Below, piece after piece: positions 1-12,100 of a DNA stretch of 64,000 bases. Source of the DNA: Istiophorus platypterus (lineage: Eukaryota; Chordata; Actinopteri; Istiophoriformes; Istiophoridae); assembly GCA_016859345.1 (NCBI GenBank), contig CM029119.1, positions 1,898,109-1,962,108 of the forward strand. The letters are read 5' to 3'. Position 1 is the first letter of the stretch, and every line of letters begins with the position of its first letter. The notes below the pieces were generated by a model. That model worked only from the letters and a program-made list of their open reading frames with translations, did not search any database and was not told the origin of the DNA. A program made the position numbers and the translations under genes.

Positions 1-1089
1 ATAGCTGCTGAGCCTGATCTGTCCCTCCTGATGTATCCCTCCTGAGCGACCACTGCATTAGAGGACTGAACAAACTAATGTTTAAAGCAACTTTGCTCCA
101 GCTACTGGTCAGGTACCCTCTGTAATCAAAAGTCAAAAATAGAAGACTTTTGCACTCTGAAAAATGTCAAAGAATTCTCTCTGTCTTTTTTTTAAATTAA
201 TATTAACTTAGATGAGAGTCTTAAGTGTGGACAAACCATTTTAAACCTCAGTTATTTCTACCTACCCAATGTGAACCATACAGGTGGTACTGATGACACA
301 GATTAGTACAAGCTCATGACAATTAGAAACCCTCAAAACTAAGACCAAATCACACCGGTGAAAAACCACAGAACAAAAAGTGAAAATTAACCGAGAAGTA
401 GTTTATACATAATCATGCAACTAAATAAAATAAATGCATATATAAATTAAATCAAATCAGCAACTCCAACATCTGAAATGTAGCTATGACGGCAGTTGAT
501 CAAATTAGATTTATGACTTTTTTGTTTGTTTGTTTTTGTTTGTTTTTTTTTACCCAAAAAGAGCCTCTCTTGGTGTGTTTATGACTTTATTGACTGCCTA
601 ATGTTTAAATCTATCCAACATATCAGCTGACTGTTGGATGAAATCATGTTCATCACTGCAGATTCTCTTAAGCCTACAAAGATGACTAAATGGTAAATTG
701 TTTTTTTTTAAAGGAAGTAGCATGATGACAAGAAGGCAATAAAAAATTATTTCTCAATTGGTTTTCTATTTATTGATGATGCTAGCTTTCCAAAAACCAT
801 ACACAATGTCATATCTAAACAATGATTAGCATCTTGACTTTTCTCAATATTGAAAGATTTATTTTCTAGCCTTGTATTTAGATAAATAGATCTTCCTATT
901 GATGGATAGAAATTCGTCTTATAATAATTCTCTACCTTTCTAAATAAGAAGGCAGTTGACAAGAACCAATACATAGAAGAGGATATAATGCCTAAATGGA
1001 TTTCCCTTCTGTAAATTAAGTCATTTTCAGGTTTCCCTATAAATAATATGGCATGATTGCATGAAAACGGTTAACCCACGGCTATTCAT

Positions 1090-2480
1090 GACTTCTGAAG
1101 CCATCTAGTGTTGTTAATCAAGAACTGATTTGTCATTAATGCAAGCTGTGTTGGCTCCAGTAAATACCCAGTTGGTGGAGAATGAGACTTCCTCTTGGCT
1201 AGGTAAAAATGAATGAGCGTAAATTCGGGCATTGCTCGGTATATTTGTATATAGAGGGTTCACGTCAAGGGAAACCAACCAATCCTGCTCCTCAGTGTCA
1301 AAAAGACAACTTTTCATATTACGTAACCCATAAGAAGGCGAAGTAGGAGACAATATACATATATGAAAGTCAACAATTTTGGAGGCATTCTCTGTTAAAG
1401 AGCAGTTTCCTGCTACAATAGGCTGTAGAAGATATTGACAGATTTATGCACCTTAGGGAGGCAATAGATTACTGGTGTTATAGGATATGAAGCCTCCATA
1501 AATTTGACCTCATTCAAATTTAACCAATGACTCTGCAAACCATTAACCAACAAGGAATCAAATTAACACTTATAGTTACAGGGTTGAAAAAGGGCTTTAA
1601 TAGCTGCCCCCATCTGCCAACATCTCATTTATTGTAGTGATGTAAACTGGTATCCATCACAGCTGCACTACCTCTCTTAGCACATTTCTTGATAGTTACA
1701 ATTATGTCTTCACTAATTTCATTGAATCATGGCCTTTCCTCTATAATGAAATCCGTGAGGAGAGCTATACCTGTTCTCTTAGTATTTAATGCTTATGCTT
1801 CATTCTCTACCACCCTAAAATAAGTACTGAGAGAGAAAATTGGTAACACCTCACCTCCCTTTAGCTAAAAGATGGAATTTGTCTCTAGTGGTATCCCCTT
1901 GTTGTCCTGATGTGCCAGTTGTAAACTTTTTTCCCCCTATAGTCAAAGGTGTTCCTGTGATATTTCTTTATTTTCATCCGTTGAGGCTCCATCTTGTAGG
2001 AGTCAAGGTGGTTCTGGATTTCTTTCCTATTGGCCTTTTGGAGATTGTTGCTCAATTGTGGTCTTACAAGTAGTCTTTTGTTCATCAGACTGTTTTTCAG
2101 TATAGCCTTCTTTTGGGAAATTTCAGCTGTAGGATATGATGAGAAGCCTCAAGTCCATAGAACAACAATTCAAAATTTCACACCACCTTTGGCAGAAAAC
2201 TTCACATTCTCTTCCTATAGTAGGTTCTTTGTAGATACCGAGGAATCTGGGGATTCTCCCCACCCTGTAATATTCACTGAGTTTTTTTGCGTGCAGTTCA
2301 AGTCAGATTTATTTTTTCTTTAAGATGTACAAATCTGCTAGTCATATTATCTAAATATTCCACTCCAGGGGCAGACAAAGCATTTTCATCTATTAGATAT
2401 AGGCTCCCCTCTTCTTCAGCCACAATAAAAGAAATCGTTTTCACCTCTGTCAACCTATTAATTTGTTAAAATAAGGCTAG
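1090..2480 (-). mobile_element. Penelope-like retroelement fossil (reverse transcriptase fragment)
   Basis: On the minus strand the region 1620-1090 encodes, in broken frames, TPVIYCLPKVHKS, NASKIVDFHI, SPTSPSYGL and WLVSLDVNPLYTNIPS. The order LPKxHK ... SKIVDF ... LxSLDVxxLYTNIP is typical of Penelope-like element reverse transcriptases. Stops and frame changes show it is dead. The extension from 1620 to 2480 rests on open minus-strand frames only and is less certain. It lies in a STAT5 intron, antisense to the gene. Confidence 0.6.
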
Positions 2481-2540
2481 ACATGAAACTTACTGTCCAA
2501 TCCATTGTCATTGTCCCTTCACAATAGCTGGATAGAGATA

Positions 2541-3805
2541 CAGTCCCAGTTAAAATCACTGGCACCCCTGAATTTTAAGCATAGAATTTAGAATATCTTA
2601 AGAAATAAAAAAAATTATACAATTTTGTTTAATCAAAATATTTTAATGTCCAATGTTACTGAACAAAAGAAAAAAAAACAAAGGAAAACTTAAAACAGTC
2701 CATCTTTTCCTTTTCAACCATTTTTTTATGCCGATGGAATTTAGCTTTGGGTCATTGTCCTGCTAACAGACCCAAGACCTTCACCTCAAACCTAGTTTTC
2801 TGACATTTAATAATACATTTTGCTCTAAAATGCCTCGGTAATCTTCTGATTTCATCATTTGATATAATCAGGGCTTCTGGTACCAGAGGCCGCAAAGCAG
2901 CCCCACAGCATGAACCTCCACCATGTTTTACTATAGGTAGGTTGTTCTTTTCCTTATGGGCTTTATTTCCTCACCTACAATCAAACTGAGGCACCATATT
3001 CCCAAAGAGTTCTACTTTGGTTTCATCTGTCCAAAGAACATTATCCCAGAAAGACTATAGCTTATCTATGAAAGGGTTTTGCAAACTTTAGTTTCACCTT
3101 TTTGTGCCTTTCTTTCAGTAGTAGTTTCTTCCTTGGCCTTCGCCCATGGAGCTCTACTTGGTTTAGTTTTCAGTATATGATATGGGCTGAAACCACCAAT
3201 CTAGATTGACCCAGATCAGTCTGAAGCTCTTTAGATTGTGTGCTGTTTTCTCCACAATACACATAGACCTTTGCACACTTCTCTCACTGAGAAGAGTTTC
3301 TTCTTAGCACCATTTCCTAGAAGCATCTAGGAACAGTTTTATGAGAAACTTCTTGATAATATTATGAACTTTTGAAACAGGGATTTAATGATCTTTGGTT
3401 TTTGCCTTGCAGCTTTTGGAATTATGTTTTTTTGATAACAGCACTGCTGATGCTCTCAGACAGCTCTTTTGTCTACACCAGTGTGAAAAATAAAGCATTG
3501 TACACCGGTTAAGTCAGGTCATGTGAAGAACGTAAATTAAGCAAAGATGAGTCCTATTTTTTTTTTTTTAATTTTAATTTTTGACAGGATTTAAATTTAT
3601 CAAAAGGGTGGTATTACTTGTGTCAAGCATACATTTTATGTCTTTATTTTTATTTCAGTAAGAAAGCACTTTTTGTTGCTGTTGTACAGTAATTTTTGAT
3701 ATTTTATTAAATATTCTGATTATATAAAATTGGTTGTTTGCATTTACTTCCGAATTTCTAATTTATGTACTTAAAATTCAGTGGTGTCAATAAATTCAAC
3801 TAGAA
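2541..3805 (-). mobile_element. Tc1/mariner-type transposon relic with both terminal repeats
   Basis: Imperfect terminal inverted repeats of about 45-50 bp sit at 2541-2592 (containing GGCACCCCTGAATTTTAAG) and at 3753-3802 in reverse (GACACCACTGAATTTTAAG). Between them the minus strand carries a decayed Tc1-like transposase: 3045-2880 reads as DETKVELFGN, then KHGGGSCCGAALRPLV. Many stops and frameshifts rule out activity. Confidence 0.7.
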
Positions 3806-4492
3806 ATGTCCCCTGATTTGTACTACGGTTTGTCCACCCTGAAGAAGATATTTTCACTGAAAGTGTGTCTTTGTGCTCAGCCATGTAGGGTAATAAATTA
3901 AAAAAAAACAGAATTCAGAGAAATTCTTCTGTGTGAAAGCACCTCTGTTTTTTTCAAACATGAAACAGGTCACTGAAAAAAAGAATACTTCATAAAAATA
4001 AAAAGATGCAAATACAGTTACTTCCCAGTATCACCACAGCAACACAAGACTAAAGAACGGTGGCAACAGACTGTTATTGTTTACCCTCCATTTCTATCCC
4101 TGCTTGAATCAATATCAGACCTGTTATGTATTTTTCTTTATCTGTTAACAGAAATATTAAAGTTAGAGTTGAAAGTTTTTCTAAAACAAATTTTATTAAC
4201 TTATTGAGCCAATGATCTCTTTGTTGAACTGATGACATAGGGCTATTTAGCCAATATTTACAACCTTATTTTGCATGATGAAAGCACACTTCCAAAATTC
4301 ACAGTTCCAAATGTGTCTTTTCTTTAACCAGTACTTGCTGTAATCGGGTTGCTATACTGCATTGAACCATGTCCAATTTCCTGATAGCCTCATCTCTCCC
4401 TGTCCCTCTGTTACTTCTCCTTTTGTTTGCTAACATACTGAGTGCCATTTATGCAAGTGTTTCTCAGCACGTGGCTGATTGTTTGCTTGCAG

Positions 4493-4644
4493 GACCTGTC
4501 AGAACAACACCAGAAGACCCTGGGTCTGCTGAGGAAGCAGCAGACTCTAATTCTGGATGAGGAGCTCATACAGTGGAAGAGGAGGCAGCAGCTAGCTGGC
4601 AACGGGGGTCCTCATGAGGGGGGGCTAGATGTCCTCCAGTCTTG
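4493..4644 (+). CDS. stat5: STAT5 exon: distal coiled coil
   Basis: Begins after TTGCAG in phase 0 and ends TCTTG|GTATAT with two bases of a Trp codon. It encodes the near-invariant ELIQWKRRQQLAGNGG segment of the STAT5 coiled-coil domain. The reading frame stays open past the donor to 4672, which is intron read-through. Confidence 0.95.
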
Positions 4645-7600
4645 GTATATACTGCAAATGCCTGTTCATTAGTTTGTCTTGCATATTTTATTTAAGGTTG
4701 GAGATTTTATTAAACAGTTCTAACTACCTCAAGCAAGTGCATGATTTTTTTTTAATATAGAGTGTTTGTAGAAATGTTTTCTTTCAGTAGCATTTAGGTT
4801 GGTAAAACAAACATCTATAAAAACATAAACATAGGATTTATATGCATAAATATACTCACACAGAGGAACAACTAATGATTTGAACTCCCTATTTCCTTTC
4901 ATTCCACACTATGGTGGTATCCCTACTACTTCTCCTTGTGCACAAGGTGTGAGAAGCTGGCTGACCTGATCTGGCAGAACCGGCAGCAGATCCGGCGTTG
5001 TGAACATCTAACCCAGCAACTTCCCCTACCGGGCCCCATGGAAGAATTGCTGGGCAAACTCAATGGTGACATCACTGATATCATCTCTGCCCTGGTTACC
5101 AGGTGAGAACTGGACTTCACCTCTTAAGTTTAGTTTGGAAATTACTGGGAGACCAGGTGATGGTTCCAACTTTTGAAAAGCCAGGACTTTGAAAAACCTT
5201 ATTACCCCAGTAGAACACTGTAATAGTAGAATTCAGGCCTACTAGTGGTTCCTAGAGTCTCCACAAGCAGAATGGGGGGCAGAGCTTTCAGTTCTCAGGC
5301 TCCTCTGCTGTGGAAACATCTTCCAGTTTGGGTCTATGAGGCAGACACACTCTCCATGTTTAAGAGTCGGCTTAAATCCTTCCTCTTTGATAAAGCTTAT
5401 GGTTAAAACTGGCTGAGCTTTAGCTCGAGCCATCCGCTCACTATGCTGCTATAGGCCTAGACTGGCGGGGGACTTCCCATGATGCACTGAGCTTCCCTTT
5501 CAGCCAACTCTTCCTCTTTCCCATGTGCATTAACATCTCAAAATGCTCATTACCAACTGTCCTTCCTCTACCCCAGTTTTGTACTTTCTTGTCTCTCTCC
5601 TCATCCTCCTGTCGCTTTCTGCAGGTTTTTTCTGAAGCTCCTGAGTCTGGATCCATGGCTGCAGATCCACCTTCTGCTCCATGAGCCTGATCAACACCCA
5701 CTGTTTTAATTATTATGATTACTACTGTTACCACCATTTCATTTAGTCCTATTAGTAATATTATTAGCCCTGTTATCATAACTATAGTATATATAGCTGT
5801 TAGTCCCATTATAGTGCTATGCTCTCTCTCCTCCCTCCTGTCCCCGTCTCTTGCTCTCTTGCTCTCTCGTTTGTGCTCTCTCTCTCTCTCTCTCTCTCTC
5901 TCTGCTCTTTTTTTTCTCAAGTAGTATTTACTGAAGAACTGCTTTTCACGATACATTTAGTTTGTTGTAAGATTTTTGAATGACTTCCTTTAAGTACCTT
6001 GACTTGTCACATATTTTAGTTACATAATAAGCAAGAACTTTATTCTTTACATATTATTACTCTATTCCTTTTATGATATATAATTATATGTATATATATT
6101 AATACCATGATACATGTCCTACCCCCTCAAGCACTAGACATCCACAAATATTGCTTTAATGGCCAATTTTGGCTGCACACACTGGTTGTCGTCTTTCTCA
6201 GAAGCTCCGTCTGCAGTTTAGATCCATATCTACACTGCATCTTAACCACAGACTACCCCAGAATAACATGACACAATTACCAAATATGGTTAACTTTCAG
6301 TTTCTTTTCTCTCTGTATGCTTCACTCTCTTTGATCTTCCCAGAGGATACGGGGGGGGGGTCATAGGTATCTGCGCATCTAGTTAACATATGCTTTGTGT
6401 TATCATGTGATCTATTGTCCATATTTGTGGCCAATACAGGCCACTCTTGTCCTTGTATAACCAGAGCGAGAGCTGTGTCCATTTCAATTTCAGGACACTC
6501 ATTCTCTGTGGCTGTAGGGTTCCATTAGCCTTTTCCCTTCTGACTGATTGCGTGGGTGGTTTTCAAAAACAGCATTTCTAACCCTAATCCACTGTATCCA
6601 TACACTGAGCTGAAGTCATACGTGAATATCACTGCCTTAGGATAACTAATCCTTTCACGAGAAAAAATATTGACCAACTCATTATATCATTGTACCCTCT
6701 TCTCTTCAGCACCTTCATCATCGAAAAGCAGCCACCTCAGGTCTTAAAGACCCAGACCAAGTTTGCAGCCACTGTGCGTCTTCTGGTGGGTGGAAAACTC
6801 AATGTCCACATGAACCCACCACAGGTCAAGGCAGTCATTGTTAGTGAGCAGCAGGCCAAAGCTCTGCTGAAGAATGAGAGCACACACAGGTGAGGGGCCT
6901 ATGCCATCAGGCAGACTTGTCCATAAGAAAATAGACAAAAATAGACAAAATAATGGGGGGTTACAGCAGGTACTTTGTTGGATATTAATAGGAAGTTAAC
7001 TGATTTATTGGCAGTTACTGAACAAATAGTTTCTTGGGGGTTAAGTCACCATGTGAGATTAACAGATTAACTTTGTTGAGGAGATCTGTGACTACAGTCA
7101 CTGAGAATCTGTTAAATGATTTCTAATAGTTTATTTTTGCCTTTATAGTGAAAGCAGTGGAGAGATCCTCAACAACAACTGTGTGATGGAGTATCACCAG
7201 GCCACTGGCACCCTTAGTGCACACTTCAGAAACATGGTAAGCTCTATTGGATATATTTTAGAGAAATGTAAGAGTAAAAAAAAATAGGTATTTTTCTAAA
7301 AAGCCCACCACCATTATATTATTGCTACTATATGAATTGTTTTTGCAAGAATCATCATTCTTTACATGATTTGGTTAGAGAACCCATGTTTTTGAGGTGA
7401 AACTTAAAGACCAAAATGTGGTTATTGGGTCCAAATACCCCCCCCCCCCAAAAAAAAAAAAAAACAGGTAGGCGTGTTGTACCACATGCATCAATTTTGG
7501 GTCCTGTAGTTTACTTGAATATTCTTCCTGTAGGCAATACTTTTTACTGCTAAACTATCTTATCTCATCTTTATACAGACAACACACAGTTATGCCTTCA

Positions 7601-9107
7601 GATATAGCCTACTGTTTTTTGTGTACTGCTGAATACAATAATTCTTTTCTTAATGTTGCACTCTGATAGCAGAGATATTATTACTATTGACTATAGTCTG
7701 ACCAATACTGGATGTTTGGGGTTGATGCTGATTTTCTTCGTGTGTGTGTTTGTATGTGTGTGTGTTTATCTGTTTCTCTATGCCTATAGTTTGTGAGGTT
7801 GTTGGTCCATTTGACGTGGACATGATAGGTTTTATGGTTTCTGTTTACCTACACGGGGACTTCAGTGGAAATTACCTTGTAGCTAAATTTGGTACAAAGC
7901 ATTATTTATCTTTTTTGAGATTAATTTGTTTATGTATTTTCACCATTTCTAAATTACACCAAGAATCCTTTTCTGAATTATGCTCTGTAAAAAAAGTTTC
8001 CACATCAGCACATATTGGACAACATATACACCAATACTGATATTGGTCAGGCTCTGCTATTGATCCTCAACATATTCACATTTATCTAGGATTTGTATCT
8101 TGATTTAATATTTGATCCCAACATCAGTTTTAAATGGTGCATCACTATGGCTTAATCATGCTTTTAATAATGTAATAACATTGTAAATATTCGACTGATG
8201 CTCAGTGTGATTAATGCAGTTTTTTGTTTTTTGTTTGTTTTTATTGGCCACAATCAAAATAAGCTTTAGAGGTAATAAAAAAAAAAAAACTGTTCTGTTG
8301 AGACTTTTAAAACATTGGTTCACATTACACTTGTTAAACCCTTTTCAAACTGGCTGCATATTAGTTTTAGAACTGATATGAAAGTGTTATTGTTCAACCC
8401 CGAAGCAATGCAAGACCAGACACCTAAATAAATCACTCCACTGTGAAGACTACCTTCATGTAGTCTGAGGTCCTCGAGGTCCTCAGCCCATTCCATTCAA
8501 TTCTTCAACCAAGGGTGAGAGTGGTTTTGTTGTTTTGTTAGGGGAGAAGAATGACTTGATCTAGATCCCACTTCTCTTTAGTCAGAGTCAACTTCAACTT
8601 TAAATTGTTACTCAGATCATATAGGTCACCCTGATTTAAATTAATTCTACTTCATTCTGTTTTATCTATTTTACTTATTTGTTTTACGAGCCTGTCCTGT
8701 TTTAATTCAATAATTTGTATATGTGAGGCCAGTTTACTTAATACAGCAGCTCTTCTATAAATCTGACCTTATAATCATAATGTTCAGTTGGGATTGACAC
8801 ACAATTTAGAAAAAGAAAAAAAAAATAAATGTTATTATTTATCTTGATTATCTGATTTTCTTTTGTGTGTTTTTTTTTCAGTGTGTTTGCGATAAGGGTG
8901 CTTTTCATAGCAGGATACTTTTATTACAAAACAACTTGGAAGCTGCTCTTAGCTGGCTGAACAAGCAATATGGTAGGTGGTCCCTGCTCAGGGCTTTGAG
9001 AGTTGTCAACTGGCTTTCTGGGAGCTTTCTGGGAGGAGTGCTAAGACAGAACAAATTTCAAACAGGAAAGTTTTCAGAAGTGGAGTGAAAAGAGGGTGCA
9101 AAAGCAA

Positions 9108-9153
<46 letters not shown>

Positions 9154-12100
9154 CATACATTGTATATGAGTATGAGAAAAATGTTTTTTGAGCAATGATG
9201 CATTTTACAACTATCCTAGAACCCCCCCCCCCAAAAAAAAAAGAAATTAGGAACCTTTAAATTTGTACAATATGGGCACTTTGAGAATTGATTTTGCATT
9301 GCTAAGATCAATGTATAGATTAAACTGAAAATGGATTTTTAAAATTATGTTCTATTTTTATTTTTAAACAACCCCTAATATTGTATGTTGTTATCAACAG
9401 TTACAGAATTGTATGAGAATGCACTACACTGGCTTTGTTAATTGTAATGAAGGAATATGTCTAATATCTTCTCATGTCTTTGCTATGTTTATACAGTCAC
9501 TGAAACGGATCAAGCGTTCGGACCGTCGAGGTGCAGAGTCGGTGACGGAGGAGAAGTTCACAGTTCTGTTTGAATCACAGTTCAGTGTCGGGGGCAATGA
9601 GCTGGTCTTCCATGTCAAAGTAATCATATGGGATATCTGATCTTTTATACCACTGAATAGCAGCTAAAGTCTGGGTATCTTGCTTGATTATTGAATGGTC
9701 AGCTTTACTCTCTAGCCATTTGCTACTGATTTCATCTCCACTGTGTTTGTCTCTTTTGGAAGATTTTGAATACCAACTAGCATCACCAGGATTATGGATA
9801 CTTGTCTAAGTTTTCTCTAATATTTTCTAGCATTAGTTTGAATGAGTCCCGAAGATTCTTCCTCTTTAATCTGTTACTGTCCTTGTTGTTATGCCTGTAA
9901 CCTGCAGACCCTATCACTGCCTGTGGTGGTGATCGTCCATGGCAGTCAGGACAACAACGCCACAGCAACAGTCCTGTGGGACAACGCCTTTGCAGAGCCT
10001 GTAAGTTGTCTGCTCTGGACTGTCTGTTTCCAGAATGGCCTTTTCAAACTTCACCATGTCTGGTGGTGACCATATAAATTAATATTTCTCTATAACTCCA
10101 CACAGTGTTAGCTTATCAGATAATAGATAGCATCATGGGCTTTTAAAATAAAAGTCATATTCTATATGTTTTTGTTGTCAACAAATCCCATGCACAGATC
10201 CAAAACAACAATGAATGTCTCCTACTAAATAGAAATGTGCATGTATCCAAAGCCTGATATGTCTTATTTATCATGGCATAGAGCTCCATTATTGCCAAAA
10301 TAACATTAAGAACACATCATTGAGCTAAACTGTTGCGCTGGGCATGGGATCCTTCATTACCATGAACACACACACTGTAGTGTATTTTGGATCAGTTCCC
10401 TATACGCTGTCCTGCTGCCCGAAATACTCATTAGTGCCCCAGGTGTGAACTAATCTGCCACTGAAAATAATCCACAACAAGTGCACAATTTCCTCCAGTT
10501 TGACTAACAATTCCAAAAAAAACAAAATTTTTTAAAAAAGCTACAGATTATAATTGGCACATTATAATTTCCACAAACCAAGGGAATTGTTTCTAGATGT
10601 CTCATTTTGTCCAACAAACTGTCCAAAGCTATAAAGATATTCAGTTTACCAGCATGTCTGGCAAAGAAAAGCATCAAATCTTGACATTAGACAGGATGAA
10701 ATTAAATGTTTCTACAACGGTCATGGTTCAATTCCCAGAGGGGGAACGTTTGATGCATGTCATACTGCTCTCCCTCTCTACCCTTGCAGCTATAAATGAG
10801 AGATGGACACACTTTCGGTTTTGGTCTTTTCATGATATGAGAGATGAGAATGAGAAACAGAAACCATCCATCCATACATTTTCTGCTGCTTATCTGAAGC
10901 CAGATCAAGTGGGAGCAGATTAAGCAAGTCAGTCTCCCGTTCCATCTTGACTTTACTCGTGAACAAGACCCTGAGATACTTAAACTACTTCACTTTGGAA
11001 AACTCTGTCTAAACCCAAAGCAATCAATCCACTGTTTTCTGGCAGAGAACCATGGCCTTAAACTTGCAGGTGCTGAGCTTCGTCCCAGATTCTTCACACA
11101 TTCAGCTGCAAACTGCCCCAGTTGAAGGTCAAAATCTGACTGGACATTCTCCACCTCCCGGCTGCACGTTGATATCCTGTCCATTATGATAACAAACAGG
11201 GTTGCTGACAAGGGACAACCCCTTCGGAGGACAACAACCCCCAAAGAAATGTGTATGATTTCCTGTCAAGAATATGGACACAACTTTTCATATTAGCACC
11301 CTGAGATAACGTCTGTTATGATATGGCACTATATAAATAAAGTTGAATTGAACTGAACTCCTACTCTGGTTATAAAGGGACTGGATGGCTTGAAGCAACA
11401 TCCTCAGATCCCCATATTCACGCAGTACCCACCACAAGATCCCCCGAGGGACCTGGTCGTAGGCCTTCTCCAAGTCCACAAAGCATATGTAGACTGGATG
11501 GGCAAACTCCCATCAGCCCTGAAGTAGCCTTGGCAGGGTAAAGAGTTGGTCTGCTGTTTCATGACCAGGGCAGAAGCTGCATTACTCCACCTGAATCTGA
11601 GGTTCAACCATCAGTCGGTCTCTAGCACCCTGGTATAAACTTTGCCCGGGAGGCTGAGCAATGTGATACCTGGATAATCTGAGCACAGCCTCTGGTCTCC
11701 CTTTTTAAAAATGAGAACCACCACCCTGGTCTGCCAGGCCACAACCACTGTCCGTGACCTCAGTGTGACCCTGAAGAGCCTTGTTGGCCAAGACAGCTCT
11801 ACAAACTACAGAGCCCTCAGCATCTCAGGGCGGATCTCATCCACTCCTGGCACCCTGACACTGGATTGCTTTTAACTACCTCAGAGACTTCTGCAAAAAA
11901 ATATGAGTGAGGCTCCCCATGGTCTTCAAACTCTGCCTCGTCTTCAGGGGACATGTTGGTCAGATTCAGGAGTTCTTCAAAATGTTCCTTCCACCACCCT
12001 CTGATATCCCAAGTTCAAGTCAGGAGTTCTCCTTACATCTGAAAACAGTCTAGGCCAAGCCCTGCTTTCCCTCTCTGAGATTCCATGGCCTCCCAGAACT

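Noticed and set aside
1..4490. Further upstream STAT5 exons
   Set aside because: I looked for the preceding coiled-coil exon and found only AT-rich intron and transposon relics.
5441..5956. 171-codon minus-strand ORF
   Set aside because: It is the antisense of a LINE tail and a (CT)n tract; the Arg/Glu-rich run is only the repeat.
8867..9088. Extra STAT5 exon after a T-rich tract and CAG
   Set aside because: The exons at 7149-7236 and 9497-9619 join exactly as in other STAT5 proteins (HFRNM-SLKRIKRSD), leaving no place for it.
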